Origin: an uncultured Elusimicrobia bacterium
GTDB taxonomy: Bacteria; Elusimicrobiota; Elusimicrobia; Elusimicrobiales; UBA9959
Direction: 5' to 3'
Assembly (NCBI GenBank): GCA_903917735.1
Contig: CAIXBR010000127.1
Span: 1-33,474 of the forward strand
Length of the DNA stretch: 33,474 bases
Below the pieces are notes generated by a model. That model worked only from the letters and a program-made list of their open reading frames with translations, ran no database searches and was not told the origin of the DNA. How positions within the stretch are numbered: the stretch's first letter is position 1; the number at the start of each line of letters is the position of its first letter. The position numbers were made by a program, and so were the translations under genes. Shown one piece after another: positions 8,163 through 17,800 of the stretch.

Positions 8163-8588
8163 ATGGAAAATCCAGATTTATCGGACACTGCGGACAAACT
8201 CGTACTTATAGTCGATGACGAACAGGGCATCAGGGATTTTTTGGAGATAATAATACGGAAAGAGGGGTTCAAGGTGGAGCTGTCAGGGGACGGGGCGGAC
8301 GCCCTGAACAAGATCCGCACCCTCTCGCCGGACATCGTGATTTTAGACCTTATGCTTCCTAAATATAACGGCTTAGAGATCTTGCGCGAGCTTCAGGCGG
8401 ATGAAAGAGCCGGCATCCCCATTATCATCATGACGGGACGCCAGATGGACAGCTCGACCGCCGACATGATAAGGCAGGAATCGAATGTCAGGGAGTTCAT
8501 ACAAAAACCGGTAAAAAAAGAACTGCTCCTGTCCTTCATCCACCGCCTGCTCAAAACCCGGCCGAAGGCAAAAAACCCCGTTTCTTAA
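8163..8588 (+). CDS. Stand-alone response-regulator receiver (REC) protein
   Basis: A 141-residue CheY-like protein with no output domain. All receiver landmarks are present: acidic pair D18-D19, phosphoacceptor D62 in IVILDLMLP, switch T91 in IIIMTGR, and K115 in FIQKPV. It would be phosphorylated by a histidine kinase, none of which is encoded in this window, so the partner is elsewhere. The C-terminus ends in a basic tail (LLKTRPKAKN). The stop is 7 bases from the end of the convergent aldo/keto reductase gene. Confidence 0.9.
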   Translation: MENPDLSDTADKLVLIVDDEQGIRDFLEIIIRKEGFKVELSGDGADALNKIRTLSPDIVILDLMLPKYNGLEILRELQADERAGIPIIIMTGRQMDSSTADMIRQESNVREFIQKPVKKELLLSFIHRLLKTRPKAKNPVS

Positions 8589-8595
8589 TCGGAAT

Positions 8596-9747
8596 TCAGA
8601 CCTTTTTTTCACCCAGCAGTGCCGCCGCCTTGGGCATCCACTCGCTTATCGGTATCTTCTGGGGGCACTTTTCCTCGCAGACGCGGCAGGCCACGCAGGC
8701 GCTGGCCCGGGCGCGCTCTTCCATGAAACGCAGATATCTGAACCTGGCCGGGTTCACGTCGTCGTACACCTCGGCCGCGTTATAGAGCTCGAAATTGAAG
8801 GGAATATCCACCCCGTTAGGGCAGGGCATGCAGTAGCCGCAGCGTGTGCACGGAATGGCCGTCCTTTCCTCGAACTTTTTCTTCGCCGCGGCTATGATCG
8901 CTATATCCTCCGGCTTCAAAGAGGTGATTTCAGCGTCCCCGGCTACGCGGAGATTCTCCTCCACCTGCGGCAGAGCGCTCATGCCGCTCAGCAGCAGTGA
9001 AACTTCCGGCTGGTTCCAGACCCAGCGCAGGGCCCACTCGGCGGGGGTGCGCTTTTGGGCGGAAGAATCTAAGATAGCGCGCACAGCTTTGGGCGGGTTC
9101 GCCAGCGCACCGCCCCTGAGGGGTTCCATCACTATTACCGCCAGCCCTTTGGCAGCCGCGTATTTCAGCCCTTTCGTCCCGGCCTGGTAGTCGGTGTCCA
9201 TGTAGTTGTACTGTATCTGGCAGAAGGTCCAGCCGTCGTAGGCATCCACTATTTTAGTGAACGCTTCGGGCTTGTCGTGGAAAGAGAAGCCCAGGTGCCC
9301 TATCCTGCCGTCCTTTATGGCGGCCTCGGCCCGCTCCAGCATTTTAAATTTCTGTACCCAGCCCCAGCGCTCTTCGCCCAGGGCGTGCAGCAGGTAAAAG
9401 TCTATGTGGTCGGTCTGCAGTTTCTTCAACTGTTCGTTGAGGAAGGTGTCGAAGTCTTCGGGCTTCTGTATCAGCCAGACCGGGGACTTGGTAGCCAGCT
9501 TAACTTTCTGCCGGTAGCCGCCCTGCAAAGCTTTGCCTACCACCAGTTCGCTGGCGCCGTTGTGATAGGGATAGGCCGTGTCCAAGTAGTTTATGCCGCT
9601 GTCTATGCCCAGCTGTATCATCTTCAGGGCCTGCGCCTCGTCGATGTTCTGGCTCATTGGAGCTGTATCGGAACAGGGCAGGCGCATGCAGCCGAAACCG
9701 AGCGCCGAAGGCTTCCAGTCCAGTTTTCCAAAATTCCGGTATTTCAT
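8596..9747 (-). CDS. Aldo/keto reductase with C-terminal 4Fe-4S domain
   Basis: A 383-residue protein. The AKR TIM-barrel is shown by LGFGCMRLP near the start, the catalytic Asp and Tyr in NYLDTAYPYHNG, the Lys in KLATKSP and the His in DFYLLHALG. The C-terminal tail carries CTRCGYCMPCPNGVDIP and CVACRVCEEKCPQKIP, ferredoxin-like cysteine groups typical of the predicted AKR/4Fe-4S oxidoreductase subfamily common in anaerobes. These enzymes reduce or oxidise carbonyl compounds with electrons passed through the clusters; the substrate is unknown. The open frame extends to 10107, overlapping larE, but the ATG at 9747 begins MKYRNFGKLDW, a typical AKR N-terminus, and has GGAG upstream, so the extension is rejected. 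Confidence 0.88.
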   Translation of the reverse strand: MKYRNFGKLDWKPSALGFGCMRLPCSDTAPMSQNIDEAQALKMIQLGIDSGINYLDTAYPYHNGASELVVGKALQGGYRQKVKLATKSPVWLIQKPEDFDTFLNEQLKKLQTDHIDFYLLHALGEERWGWVQKFKMLERAEAAIKDGRIGHLGFSFHDKPEAFTKIVDAYDGWTFCQIQYNYMDTDYQAGTKGLKYAAAKGLAVIVMEPLRGGALANPPKAVRAILDSSAQKRTPAEWALRWVWNQPEVSLLLSGMSALPQVEENLRVAGDAEITSLKPEDIAIIAAAKKKFEERTAIPCTRCGYCMPCPNGVDIPFNFELYNAAEVYDDVNPARFRYLRFMEERARASACVACRVCEEKCPQKIPISEWMPKAAALLGEKKV

Positions 9748-9817
9748 ATTAGTCTCCGTTAAGTTATCCCCGCACAAGCACACCCCTAATATACAAAAAA
9801 CGCTCCGCGGTTGAAAC

Positions 9818-9856
9818 ATGGGAGGAAGGCATGGGAGGAAGGCCTGGGAGGAAGGC
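9818..9856. repeat. Three tandem copies of a 13-bp unit
   Basis: The unit ATGGGAGGAAGGC occurs at 9818-9830 and 9831-9843, and as CTGGGAGGAAGGC at 9844-9856, perfect apart from one base. It sits in the 158-base gap between the divergent aldo/keto reductase and larE genes. It may be replication slippage or a set of binding sites. Confidence 0.85.
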
Positions 9857-9905
9857 CGCCGGGGACTATTCTTCTCCGGACTTTTGCTATTATTAGATAA
9901 CGGAT

Positions 9906-10718
9906 ATGAACACGGAAACCAAACTCCTGAAGCTGGAAAACATCCTGAAGGGCCTGGGCCGGACCATAGTCGCTTTTTCAGGCGGAACGGACAGCTCTTT
10001 CCTGGCCGCCGCCGCCAGGCGCGCTTTGGGGGATAACGTGCTGGCCGTAACAGCGGTCTCTGCCACGCTAACCTCCGGTGAAAAGAAAGAGGCGGCAAAC
10101 CTGGCAAAAAGTATCGGCGTCAGGCACGCCCTGGTCGGGACGGACGAGTTCGAAAACAAATTATTCACGGCCAATTCAGCCGAGCGGTGCTATCACTGCA
10201 AAAAGATACGTTTTACGGCGCTTTTAGCGTGGGCCGCTAGGCGCGGTTATGACCGGGTGATAGAGGGCAGCAACGTGGACGACTCCGGCGACTACCGCCC
10301 CGGCAGCCGGGCGGTAGCGGAGCTGGGAAGAGTGAGCAGCCCGCTCAAAGAAGCCGGCCTGACCAAGGCGGAGATCAGGGAAGTCTCCAGGCGCTGGAAA
10401 TTGCCGTCGTGGGACAAACCCGCCGCCGCCTGTCTGTCCTCGCGCATAGAATATGGCCTGCCGCTTACGCTCGAAAGGCTCAAGCAGGTAGAGAAGGGCG
10501 AAAGGTTCGTCCGCAAGTTCTGCAAAGGACAGCTTCGCGTGCGGCATCACGGCACGGTGGCGCGCATCGAAGTAGAGCCGGAATGGATCCGGAAACTGGC
10601 TGAACCCGCCACGGCCCGTAAAATAGCGGTAAAGCTGAAGCGGCTTGGCTTTCACCACGCGGCGCTGGACCTTTCCGGCTATACGATGGGCAGCCTGAAC
10701 AAGGATATCGGAAAATAA
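9906..10718 (+). CDS. larE: LarE, ATP-dependent sacrificial sulfur transferase for nickel-pincer cofactor
   Basis: LarE adenylates the pyridinium dicarboxylate made by LarB and then gives up its own cysteine sulfur to make the thiocarboxylates of the nickel-pincer nucleotide. The 270-residue protein has the PP-loop SGGTDSS (residues 25-31), RCYHCKK near 98-104, the EGSNVDD region and PAAACLSSR with Cys at residue 176. This is the same number as the sacrificial Cys176 of the Lactiplantibacillus enzyme, so this is the single-turnover type at that position. larB starts on the last base of its stop (TAATG). No Shine-Dalgarno sequence precedes the ATG; TATTAT at 9888-9893 could give a very short leader. 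Confidence 0.92.
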   Translation: MNTETKLLKLENILKGLGRTIVAFSGGTDSSFLAAAARRALGDNVLAVTAVSATLTSGEKKEAANLAKSIGVRHALVGTDEFENKLFTANSAERCYHCKKIRFTALLAWAARRGYDRVIEGSNVDDSGDYRPGSRAVAELGRVSSPLKEAGLTKAEIREVSRRWKLPSWDKPAAACLSSRIEYGLPLTLERLKQVEKGERFVRKFCKGQLRVRHHGTVARIEVEPEWIRKLAEPATARKIAVKLKRLGFHHAALDLSGYTMGSLNKDIGK

Positions 10719-11398
10719 TGAGCTCAAAAAAGAATTTATTCGAAGAGCTGGGCTTTGCGAAGATAGACCATCACCGCGCGGAGCGCTGCGGCTCGCCCGA
10801 AGCGGTCTTCTGCGAAGGAAAAACCGCCGCGCAGGCGGCGCGGATAGTCCAACAGATGAACAAGGGCCCGCACAACATACTGGGGACGCGGGCGAACGCC
10901 GAAACTTTCGCGGCCGTTAAGAAACTTGTGCCGCAAGCGCAATACCATGAGTTGGCGCGGCTGATAGTGGTGCGCAAGGAGAAACTCAGGCCTGACCCCC
11001 GCCGTTATATCCTTGTAATGACCGCCGGGACCAGCGACATTCCCGCCGCCGAAGAAGCCGCGCTTACGGCGGAGCTGATGGGCCACCGCGTGGAGCGGGT
11101 GTTCGACGTAGGCGTAGCCGGCATCCACCGCCTGTTCGCGCAGAAGAAAAAGATCCGCGCGGCCAACGTGATAGTGGTAGCCGCCGGCATGGAGGGGGCC
11201 CTCGCCAGCGTGGTGGGGGGGCTGGTCTCGAAGCCTGTGATAGCACTGCCGACCAGCGTCGGTTACGGCGCCAGCTTCAAAGGGCTGGCCGCGCTGCTGG
11301 GCATGCTCAACAGCTGCGCCGCCGGAGTGGCCGTGGTGAACATAGACAACGGTTTCGGCGCGGGCCGGCTGGCCGCGATGATAAATTCAATGAGGTAA
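10718..11398 (+). CDS. larB: LarB, nicotinic acid adenine dinucleotide carboxylase/hydrolase
   Basis: LarB carboxylates nicotinic acid adenine dinucleotide at C5 and cleaves off AMP, giving the pyridinium-3,5-dicarboxylate mononucleotide used by LarE. The 226-residue protein has a family-specific N-terminus ([18 protein letters not shown]) and a C-terminal PurE-like fold, seen in [55 protein letters not shown] and the final [10 protein letters not shown]. It overlaps larE by one base and larC starts 4 bases after its stop, so the three genes are clearly one transcript. Length is close to the usual 240-250. Confidence 0.92.
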   Translation: MSSKKNLFEELGFAKIDHHRAERCGSPEAVFCEGKTAAQAARIVQQMNKGPHNILGTRANAETFAAVKKLVPQAQYHELARLIVVRKEKLRPDPRRYILVMTAGTSDIPAAEEAALTAELMGHRVERVFDVGVAGIHRLFAQKKKIRAANVIVVAAGMEGALASVVGGLVSKPVIALPTSVGYGASFKGLAALLGMLNSCAAGVAVVNIDNGFGAGRLAAMINSMR

Positions 11399-11402
11399 TG
11401 CT

Positions 11403-12596
11403 ATGAAAGCCATCTGCCTGAGCGGATTTTCCGGCGTAAGCGGCAATATGTTCGTCGGCGCCCTGCTGGACGCCGGGTTGCCGGAAAAAGAACTGCGCGC
11501 CATGGCACGCACCCTGCCTGTTTCCGGCTATAAGCTGAAGATCAGACAAGTGCTGAAGTGCGGGGTCAAAGCCACCTATTTTGACGTAGAACTCGATAAA
11601 ACCGCACACCAGCCGCACAGACATCTGTCGGACATCGTAAAGATAATTCAAAAGGCTTCTCTAAGCCCCGCTGTAAAGGCGCGCAGCATTGCCGTCTTCA
11701 CAAGGCTCGCCGAAGCTGAAGCAAAGGTTCACGGAACAACTTCGGGCGAGGTGCATTTTCACGAAGTTGGCGGCGTGGACGCCATTATATATATAGTCGC
11801 AACGGTGTTCGGGCTGGAAGCGCTGGGCATTGAGAATGTTTACGCGGATTCGCTGCGTACCGGCCGCGGCTTTATTAAATGCGACCACGGAACTATGCCG
11901 GTCCCCGCGCCTGCGACCGTTGAACTTCTGAACGGCATCCCGTACACGCTTGGCGACATAGAAAAAGAACTGCTTACACCTACCGGCGCCGCGCTGCTGG
12001 CCGTGCTCTGCGACGGTTTCGGGGAGATCCCCGCCGATTTTATAGGCGAAAGGACGGCTTACGGCGCCGGCGGCTGGGACCTGGACATCCCCAACGTACT
12101 GCGCGCGCGGCTCGGAAGCCTGCAGGCGTCCGAGAAAAGCGCTCTGACCGTGTTTGAGACGAACATAGACGACTCCAGCCCCCAGATATTCGATTATGTT
12201 ATGCAGCGCCTGTTCAAGGCAGGAGCGCTGGACGTATGGCTGACACCTGTCCAGATGAAAAAGAACCGCCCGGCGGTAACGCTTTCTGTGCTGGCTCCCG
12301 CCGCGCTGAGGGCTGAAGTTGAAACTATTATTTTCACGGAAACCACCACCATCGGGATACGCCGCTACGCGGTGCAGCGCACCGCCGCTGAGCGCCGCGA
12401 AGGAACAGTCAAGACGCCGTGGGGGGAAGTGCGGGTTAAAACCAGTTCCATTAACGGCAAAGTCTGCTCCGTTACCCCGGAATATGAAGACTGCCGCCGC
12501 CTGGCGGAAAAGACCGGGACGACCCTTAAAGAAGTGCTGGGCGCTGCAAGGAACTCCTTCCAGTCCCGGACGCACAAGACAAAAGAACTACGGTAA
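11403..12596 (+). CDS. larC: LarC, nickel insertase for pincer cofactor (unsplit form, variant acidic residues)
   Basis: LarC inserts nickel into the organic pincer ligand in a CTP-dependent step. The 397-residue protein is one continuous frame, unlike the frameshift-split larC1/larC2 of lactobacilli. Family motifs are plain: GVSGNMFVGALLDAG at the start, EVHFHEVGGVDA, HGTMPVPAPATVELL, ELLTPTGAALLA, TNIDDSSPQ, GALDVWLTPVQMKKNRP, TTTIGIRRY and PEYEDCRRLAE. Two positions differ from the consensus I know: GxSGDM is GNM (Asn15), and VDSIVDIVG is VDAIIYIVA (Tyr130). The usual His-rich linker is reduced to HQPHRH. The gene converges on macB with a 10-base gap. LarA is not encoded in this window. 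Confidence 0.92.
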   Translation: MKAICLSGFSGVSGNMFVGALLDAGLPEKELRAMARTLPVSGYKLKIRQVLKCGVKATYFDVELDKTAHQPHRHLSDIVKIIQKASLSPAVKARSIAVFTRLAEAEAKVHGTTSGEVHFHEVGGVDAIIYIVATVFGLEALGIENVYADSLRTGRGFIKCDHGTMPVPAPATVELLNGIPYTLGDIEKELLTPTGAALLAVLCDGFGEIPADFIGERTAYGAGGWDLDIPNVLRARLGSLQASEKSALTVFETNIDDSSPQIFDYVMQRLFKAGALDVWLTPVQMKKNRPAVTLSVLAPAALRAEVETIIFTETTTIGIRRYAVQRTAAERREGTVKTPWGEVRVKTSSINGKVCSVTPEYEDCRRLAEKTGTTLKEVLGAARNSFQSRTHKTKELR

Positions 12597-12606
12597 TATA
12601 ATCCAC

Positions 12607-14634
12607 TCAGTCGTACCTGAGGGCGGCTATCGGGGAGAGCAGGGACGCTTTGCGCGCGGGCCAGAAGCCGAAAATCACGCCCACCCCGGCTGAAAAACCG
12701 AAAGCCAGCGCTACCGCCTGAGGAGTGACCACGCAAGTCCACCCGGCCAGCGTGGAAAGCAGAATGGACGCCAGTATCCCGAGCGCCACCCCGAGGCCGC
12801 CGCCAAAAACAGAAAGCAGAAGCGTTTCTATAAGGAACTGCGACAGTATCGCCCGCCTGGGCGCTCCTACCGCCTTGCGCAGCCCTATCTCGTGCGTACG
12901 CTCGTTCACGGAGACCAGCATGATATTCATGATGCCGATCCCGCCGACTATGAGCGAAATGACCGCAACCGTCCCCAGCAGCAGAGACATCGTTTTAGTG
13001 GTGGCCGACATGGTCGCCTGCATTTCGGCGTTGTTTCGTATCCTAAAATCGTCGTCCTTATAGTCGGGCAGATGATGGCGCTTGCGCATCAGCTTGCCGA
13101 CTTCGGCCATCACGGCGGGGATGGCTTCAGGGGAAGCGCACTGTATAGCCATTTCGTGCAGGTATTTAGCCCCGAGCACACGCTTCATGGCGGTGTTGAT
13201 GGGGACCACTATGATGTTATCCTGGTCGCCTCCCCCGCCGCCGCCCTTGGAAGGAAGCACCCCTATAACATGGAAATTGGCATGATTTATCTTGATGGTC
13301 TTGTCTACCGGATTCTCGGCGCCGAAAAGGTCTTTAACCGCGGTGGTGCCCAGCACGGCCACGCGGGCCATGGCCACGTTCTCTTCCTCGGAAAAAAAGC
13401 GACCGTATTCGGGCCGCGCGTTCAGGATGGAAGCGTAGCTGGAGGTGACGCCCTGCATCTCCACTTTCGTGTTCTTGCTCCCGTACACCGCCCGCACATT
13501 ACCCTCCGCCTCCGTGTAAAGGTCGGCTATCCCAGCAACGCCGGCCTGTACCGCCTTGGCGTCGTCCAGGGTCAGGCGGCTGGCGCCTCCGGCCCCGCCG
13601 CTGACACCGCGGAAATTGGGAGAGCCGGGGGACAGCATCAGGACGTTGGAACCCATGCCGGCCAGCCTGGCCTGTATCGAGTCCTGCGCGCCGCGGCCTA
13701 TGGCGAGCATGGCTATAACGGCGGCCACGCCTATCAGGATGCCCAGCATGGACAACCCGCTCCTTACCTTGTTGGCCGCGGTGGCGCGGAAGGCCGAGGC
13801 GCCGTATTCTGTTAAGCGGGCCAGATGGGTGGCGGCGGAGACCGGCGCTGCCGGAGAGAGGGCTTTCTTACCCGGGCCGGGCCTGCCGCCGGCGGGGGCG
13901 GGCTCAGGGCGTTTCTCGTTCAGCTTGTCCGAAATTATCTGTCCATCCTTGAGCGTGAGTACCCGCTTGGCGTAGCCGGCTATATCCGCTTCGTGCGTGA
14001 CCATTACTATTGTAATGCCTTCCTGGTTCAGCCGCGTAAGCTGCGCCAGGATCTCGTCGGCCTGGTCGGAGGCCAGGTTGCCGGTGGGCTCGTCCGCGAA
14101 AATAATGCTGGGGCGGTTGACCAGAGCGCGGGCTATGGCCACGCGCTGCTGCTGCCCTCCGGAAAGTTCGTTGGGCTTATGGAAAACACGGTCGGCCAAT
14201 CCCACCTCGGCCAGCAATTCCCGGGCCCGGCCGCTGCGGTCGGGGGCGCCGGAATAGATCATAGGAAGCTCCACGTTCTCAAGGGCGGTGGTGCGGTTCA
14301 AAAGGTTGAACATCTGGAAAACAAAGCCGATGGTAAGCGAGCGCATCGCAGCGCCCTCGTCGTCGGTCATGGCGGAAACGTCCCGTCCCAGAAGCCGGTA
14401 AGTACCGGAGGTGGGCCGGTCCAGCAGGCCCAATATCTGCAGCAGCGTGGATTTCCCGGAGCCGGAAGGCCCCATTATGGCCACGAACTCGCCCTGTTCA
14501 ACGGACAGGTTAATACCCTTCAATACCTGAAGCTCCTGCTCACCTACCTGGTAGGAACGCCCGATCCCGCATAGCTCAATTACAGGCGTTTTTGCAGTTA
14601 CGGATTTTCGGCTGTGTCCGGCAGAGTTGGTCAT
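12607..14634 (-). CDS. macB: MacB-type ABC exporter: fused ATPase and FtsX-like permease
   Basis: A 675-residue fusion. Residues about 18-245 are an ABC ATPase with Walker [10 protein letters not shown] (55-63), Q-loop FQMFN (106-110), signature LSGGQQQ (157-163), Walker [11 protein letters not shown] (177-186) and switch His in VMVTHE. A Pro/Gly linker follows, then a first membrane helix ([17 protein letters not shown]), a MacB periplasmic core domain and three C-terminal helices of the FtsX type ([16 protein letters not shown] is diagnostic). MacB proteins drive export through a MacA adaptor and TolC, neither of which is encoded here. The open frame starts at a TTG at 14688, but the ATG at 14634 lies just before the conserved part, 6 bases after a TATAAT box. 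Confidence 0.88.
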   Translation of the reverse strand: MTNSAGHSRKSVTAKTPVIELCGIGRSYQVGEQELQVLKGINLSVEQGEFVAIMGPSGSGKSTLLQILGLLDRPTSGTYRLLGRDVSAMTDDEGAAMRSLTIGFVFQMFNLLNRTTALENVELPMIYSGAPDRSGRARELLAEVGLADRVFHKPNELSGGQQQRVAIARALVNRPSIIFADEPTGNLASDQADEILAQLTRLNQEGITIVMVTHEADIAGYAKRVLTLKDGQIISDKLNEKRPEPAPAGGRPGPGKKALSPAAPVSAATHLARLTEYGASAFRATAANKVRSGLSMLGILIGVAAVIAMLAIGRGAQDSIQARLAGMGSNVLMLSPGSPNFRGVSGGAGGASRLTLDDAKAVQAGVAGIADLYTEAEGNVRAVYGSKNTKVEMQGVTSSYASILNARPEYGRFFSEEENVAMARVAVLGTTAVKDLFGAENPVDKTIKINHANFHVIGVLPSKGGGGGGDQDNIIVVPINTAMKRVLGAKYLHEMAIQCASPEAIPAVMAEVGKLMRKRHHLPDYKDDDFRIRNNAEMQATMSATTKTMSLLLGTVAVISLIVGGIGIMNIMLVSVNERTHEIGLRKAVGAPRRAILSQFLIETLLLSVFGGGLGVALGILASILLSTLAGWTCVVTPQAVALAFGFSAGVGVIFGFWPARKASLLSPIAALRYD

Positions 14635-14640
14635 CTTAAT

Positions 14641-14646
14641 ATTATA
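14641..14646 (-). promoter_or_regulatory. Candidate -10 box for macB, giving a leaderless transcript
   Basis: On the minus strand TATAAT is followed by exactly six bases (ATTAAG) and then the macB ATG. Transcription would therefore start at or next to the start codon, and no Shine-Dalgarno sequence is present. The nearest -35-like hexamer (TTGCAA, 14667-14672) is at a 20-base spacing, longer than ideal. Confidence 0.5.
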
Positions 14647-14709
14647 ACGCCAAAGACCGATTAATATTGCAACTGAATATTCCGTCAACTATACCGGAGC
14701 AGGCCTTTT

Positions 14710-14728
14710 CAGAGCTGAAACAGCTCTG
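14710..14728. promoter_or_regulatory. Palindrome between divergent exporters, candidate operator
   Basis: CAGAGCTG-AAA-CAGCTCTG is a perfect inverted repeat with 8-base arms and a 3-base centre. It lies about 18 bases upstream of the RND -10 box, over the expected -35 region, and about 64 bases upstream of the macB -10. A dimeric repressor such as a TetR or MarR type would suit this layout. No T run follows on either strand that would make it a terminator. Confidence 0.6.
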
Positions 14729-14746
14729 TCCGACGGCCATTTTTTG

Positions 14747-14752
14747 TATTAT
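14747..14752 (+). promoter_or_regulatory. Candidate -10 box for the RND-Omp85 operon
   Basis: TATTAT lies 51 bases before the RND ATG. The predicted leader contains the short palindrome GCGGT-TG-ACCGC at 14764-14775, which could be a second protein site or a small hairpin near the start. A -35 hexamer is not evident where the 14710-14728 palindrome sits, which would fit an activated or repressed promoter. Confidence 0.45.
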
Positions 14753-14803
14753 AGCCTTGTGAAGCGGTTGACCGCCTCACTTATAGAAAAGATTTAAAAC
14801 ACC

Positions 14804-17800
14804 ATGAATTTATCTGAAATTTCCATAAAACGGCCCGTCTTCGCCTGGATGATAATGGCCGCGCTCATTATATTCGGCGGCATCTCTTTCATGCGGATGG
14901 GGATCAGCCAGCTTCCCGACGTGGATTATCCCGTGGTCTCCGTCAATATCCGCATGGAAGGGGCGGCCCCGGAGGTCATAGAGACTTCCGTGGTTGACAT
15001 CGTAGAGAACGCGGTGATGAGCATACAGAGCATACGCAGCGTCACCTCCGAGTCGGAAAACAGCGAAGGGACGGTGACCATAGAATTCGAGCTCGGCCGC
15101 GACATCGACCTGGCGGTGCAGGACGTTCAGGCCAAGGTCAGTTCCGTCATCCAGCGCCTTCCCAAGCAGATCACGGCGCCGACCATACGTAAATCCAATC
15201 CGGAAGACCAGCCGATAATGCTGCTGACCCTGGAGAGCGACAAATACCCGCTCAAAGACCTGATGGCCTATACGAACGACCGCATCAAGGACCGGTTCTC
15301 AACGGTGGCGGGCGTCGGCGACATCACCCTGGGCGGTTACCGCGACCCCAACCTGCGCATCTGGGTGGACCAGAAAAAGCTCAACGCCTACGAACTTTCG
15401 GTCAACGACGTGATAGCCACTATCCAGAACGAACACCTGGAGTCACCGGCGGGTCAGCTGGAGGAAGGGAAGCGGCAACTGAACGTCCGGACCATGGGCG
15501 AGGCCAAGACCATTGAGGAATTCAATGCCCTGGTTATCAGCCAGCGCGGCGGGCAGCCGAACTACAAGCGCATAACCCTGAAGCAGGTGGCCCGGGTAGA
15601 GGAAGACATGGCCGACCGGCTGCGGATCAGCCGCGCGATGGGAACTCCCGGGGTAGCGCTTAACATCCTTAAGCAGCGCGGCTCTAACGCAGTGGAGGTG
15701 GCCAAGGCTGTGCGCGCGCGGGTGGCGGAGATACAGAAGGGGCTGCCGGAAGGGATGAAGCTGAACGTGAATTTCGACAGCACCCGCTATATCGAGCAGG
15801 CGGTGCACGAGCTGGACCTGACCCTGGTGCTCTCTGCCATCTTGACCGGGCTGGTCTGCTGGATGTTCCTGGGCTCCTGGACCTCAACCCTGAACGTCCT
15901 GCTGGCGATACCTACCTCCGTAGTCGGCACTTTCATAGTGCTTTACTTCGCCGGGTTCACGCTAAACACCTTCACGCTGCTGGGCCTTAGCCTTTCCATC
16001 GGCATAGTGGTGGACGACGCCATCATGGTGCTGGAGAATATCATCCGCCACCAGGAAAAGGGGAAGGACAGGTTCGTTGCGGCCCTTGACGGTTCGCGCG
16101 AGATCACCTTCGCGGCCATTGCCGCCACCATCTCCATTGTTGCTATCTTTCTTCCGGTAGCTTTCATGAGCGGGGTTATCGGCAAGTTCTTCTTCCAGTT
16201 CGGCGTGACCATCACGGCGGCCGTGATGCTGTCGCTGCTGGAAGCCCTTACCCTTACCCCCATGCGCTGCTCCCAGTTCGTGGATATCGAGGAACGCACC
16301 ACACGCATAGGCAAAGGGATAGACTGGCTGATGAACAAGGCGCGGGATGTTTACGCCGGGACGCTCGCCAAAGCCCTGGACCACCGCGGCAAGGTGATCC
16401 TGGCGGCGCTGGGGATCTTCGCCCTGAGCTTCTCCGCCCTTTTGTTCATTAACAAGGAATTCGTACCATCGGAGGACCAGAGCAGGTTCAATGTCCGGCT
16501 TAAAACACCCGTCGGCTCGGCGCTTTCGTATTCCGACCGGAAATTCAGCGAGGTCGAGAAATTCCTCTCGCAGCGGCCCGAGATAGACCGCTACGTCATG
16601 CAGGTGGGGGGAGGTTCCCCCGGAGATTCCAACAGCGGTTCCGTGATGGTTACAATGAAGGACCGGGGGCTGCGCGGCATAGACCCGGCCGCCGGGCATG
16701 AACTGACCCAGCAGGAGTTCATGGGAGTATGCAGGAAGGCGTTCAACAAAATACCCGACGTGCACGCCGGAATACAGGACCTTTCCAACAAGGCTTTCAG
16801 CGCCTCCCGCGGCTTCCCGATAGAGTTCACTATCCAGGGACCGGACTGGGGTCAGCTGGCTGATTATTCGAAACAGATAATGGACGGCATGGAGCATACC
16901 GGCCTGGTCACGGACCTGGACACCAATTACGCGCTGGGCCAGCCCGAACTGCACGTAGTGCCGGACCGAAAAAAAGCCACCGAGCGCGGCGTCAGCATCG
17001 CCAGCATCGCCCAGGGCATAGAAGCCATGATCGGGGGCGTGCAGGTGGGCACTTATGAGAAAGGCGGCCACCGCTACGACATACGGCTGAAACTCGAAGA
17101 GAGCACGGAGTCCCCGGCCGTAAAGGTGAAAAGCCTTTTTGTCAGGAACAACCGCGGCGAGCTTATCCCTCTTTCGGACCTGGTAACGATGGAGGAAAAA
17201 GAATCCATGGTCTCCATCTGGCGCAGCAACCGGGAGAGGTCCATCACGATCTACGCCAATGTGAAGGCGGGGGAATCCCAGGAAAAAGCCCTGCTGGCGG
17301 CCCAGGACCTGGCTAAAAAAATACTGCCGCCGGCTTACCATGTCGCCCTGACGGGCAGCTCGCAGACTTTCACAGAATCCCTGCAAAGCCTGGTGTGGGT
17401 GCTCCTGCTCGGCATTGTGGTGGCCTACATGGTGCTGGCTTCCCAGTTCAACAGCTTCATAGACCCGCTCTCGGTGCTGATGGCGCTGCCGTTCAGCGTT
17501 TCAGGGGCGCTGGTAGCCCTGTTCCTTGCCCACCGCTCCATCAACATCTACAGCGTGATAGGTTTGATACTGCTGATGGGCATCGTCAAAAAGAACTCCA
17601 TACTGCTGGTGGATTTCACGAAGCAGGTGCGGGAAAAAGGCGAGCCGTCCGTGCGCAAGGCCCTGCTGACCGCCTGCCCTATCCGCCTTCGGCCCATCCT
17701 TATGACTTCAGTAGCCACCATCGCCGGCGCCGTCCCTGCCGCCTTGGCGATAGGCCCGGGCGCGGAGAGCCGCATCCCCATGGCCATAGCAGTAATCGGC

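Noticed and set aside
9748..10107. N-terminal extension of the aldo/keto reductase open frame
   Set aside because: It is Pro/Arg-rich shadow sequence running into larE on the other strand; the ATG at 9747 has a ribosome-binding site and a typical AKR N-terminus.
11661..12575. Minus-strand open frame (304 codons) opposite larC
   Set aside because: No family features and fully antisense to larC, whose motifs run through the whole stretch.
12892..13815. Plus-strand open frames inside the macB region, including one of 307 codons
   Set aside because: His/Gly-rich antisense products; MacB motifs on the minus strand explain the DNA fully.
15962..17386. Long minus-strand open frame (474 codons) opposite the RND gene
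   Set aside because: Low-complexity His/Gly/Arg-rich product without motifs, antisense to a highly conserved gene; a GC-driven shadow.
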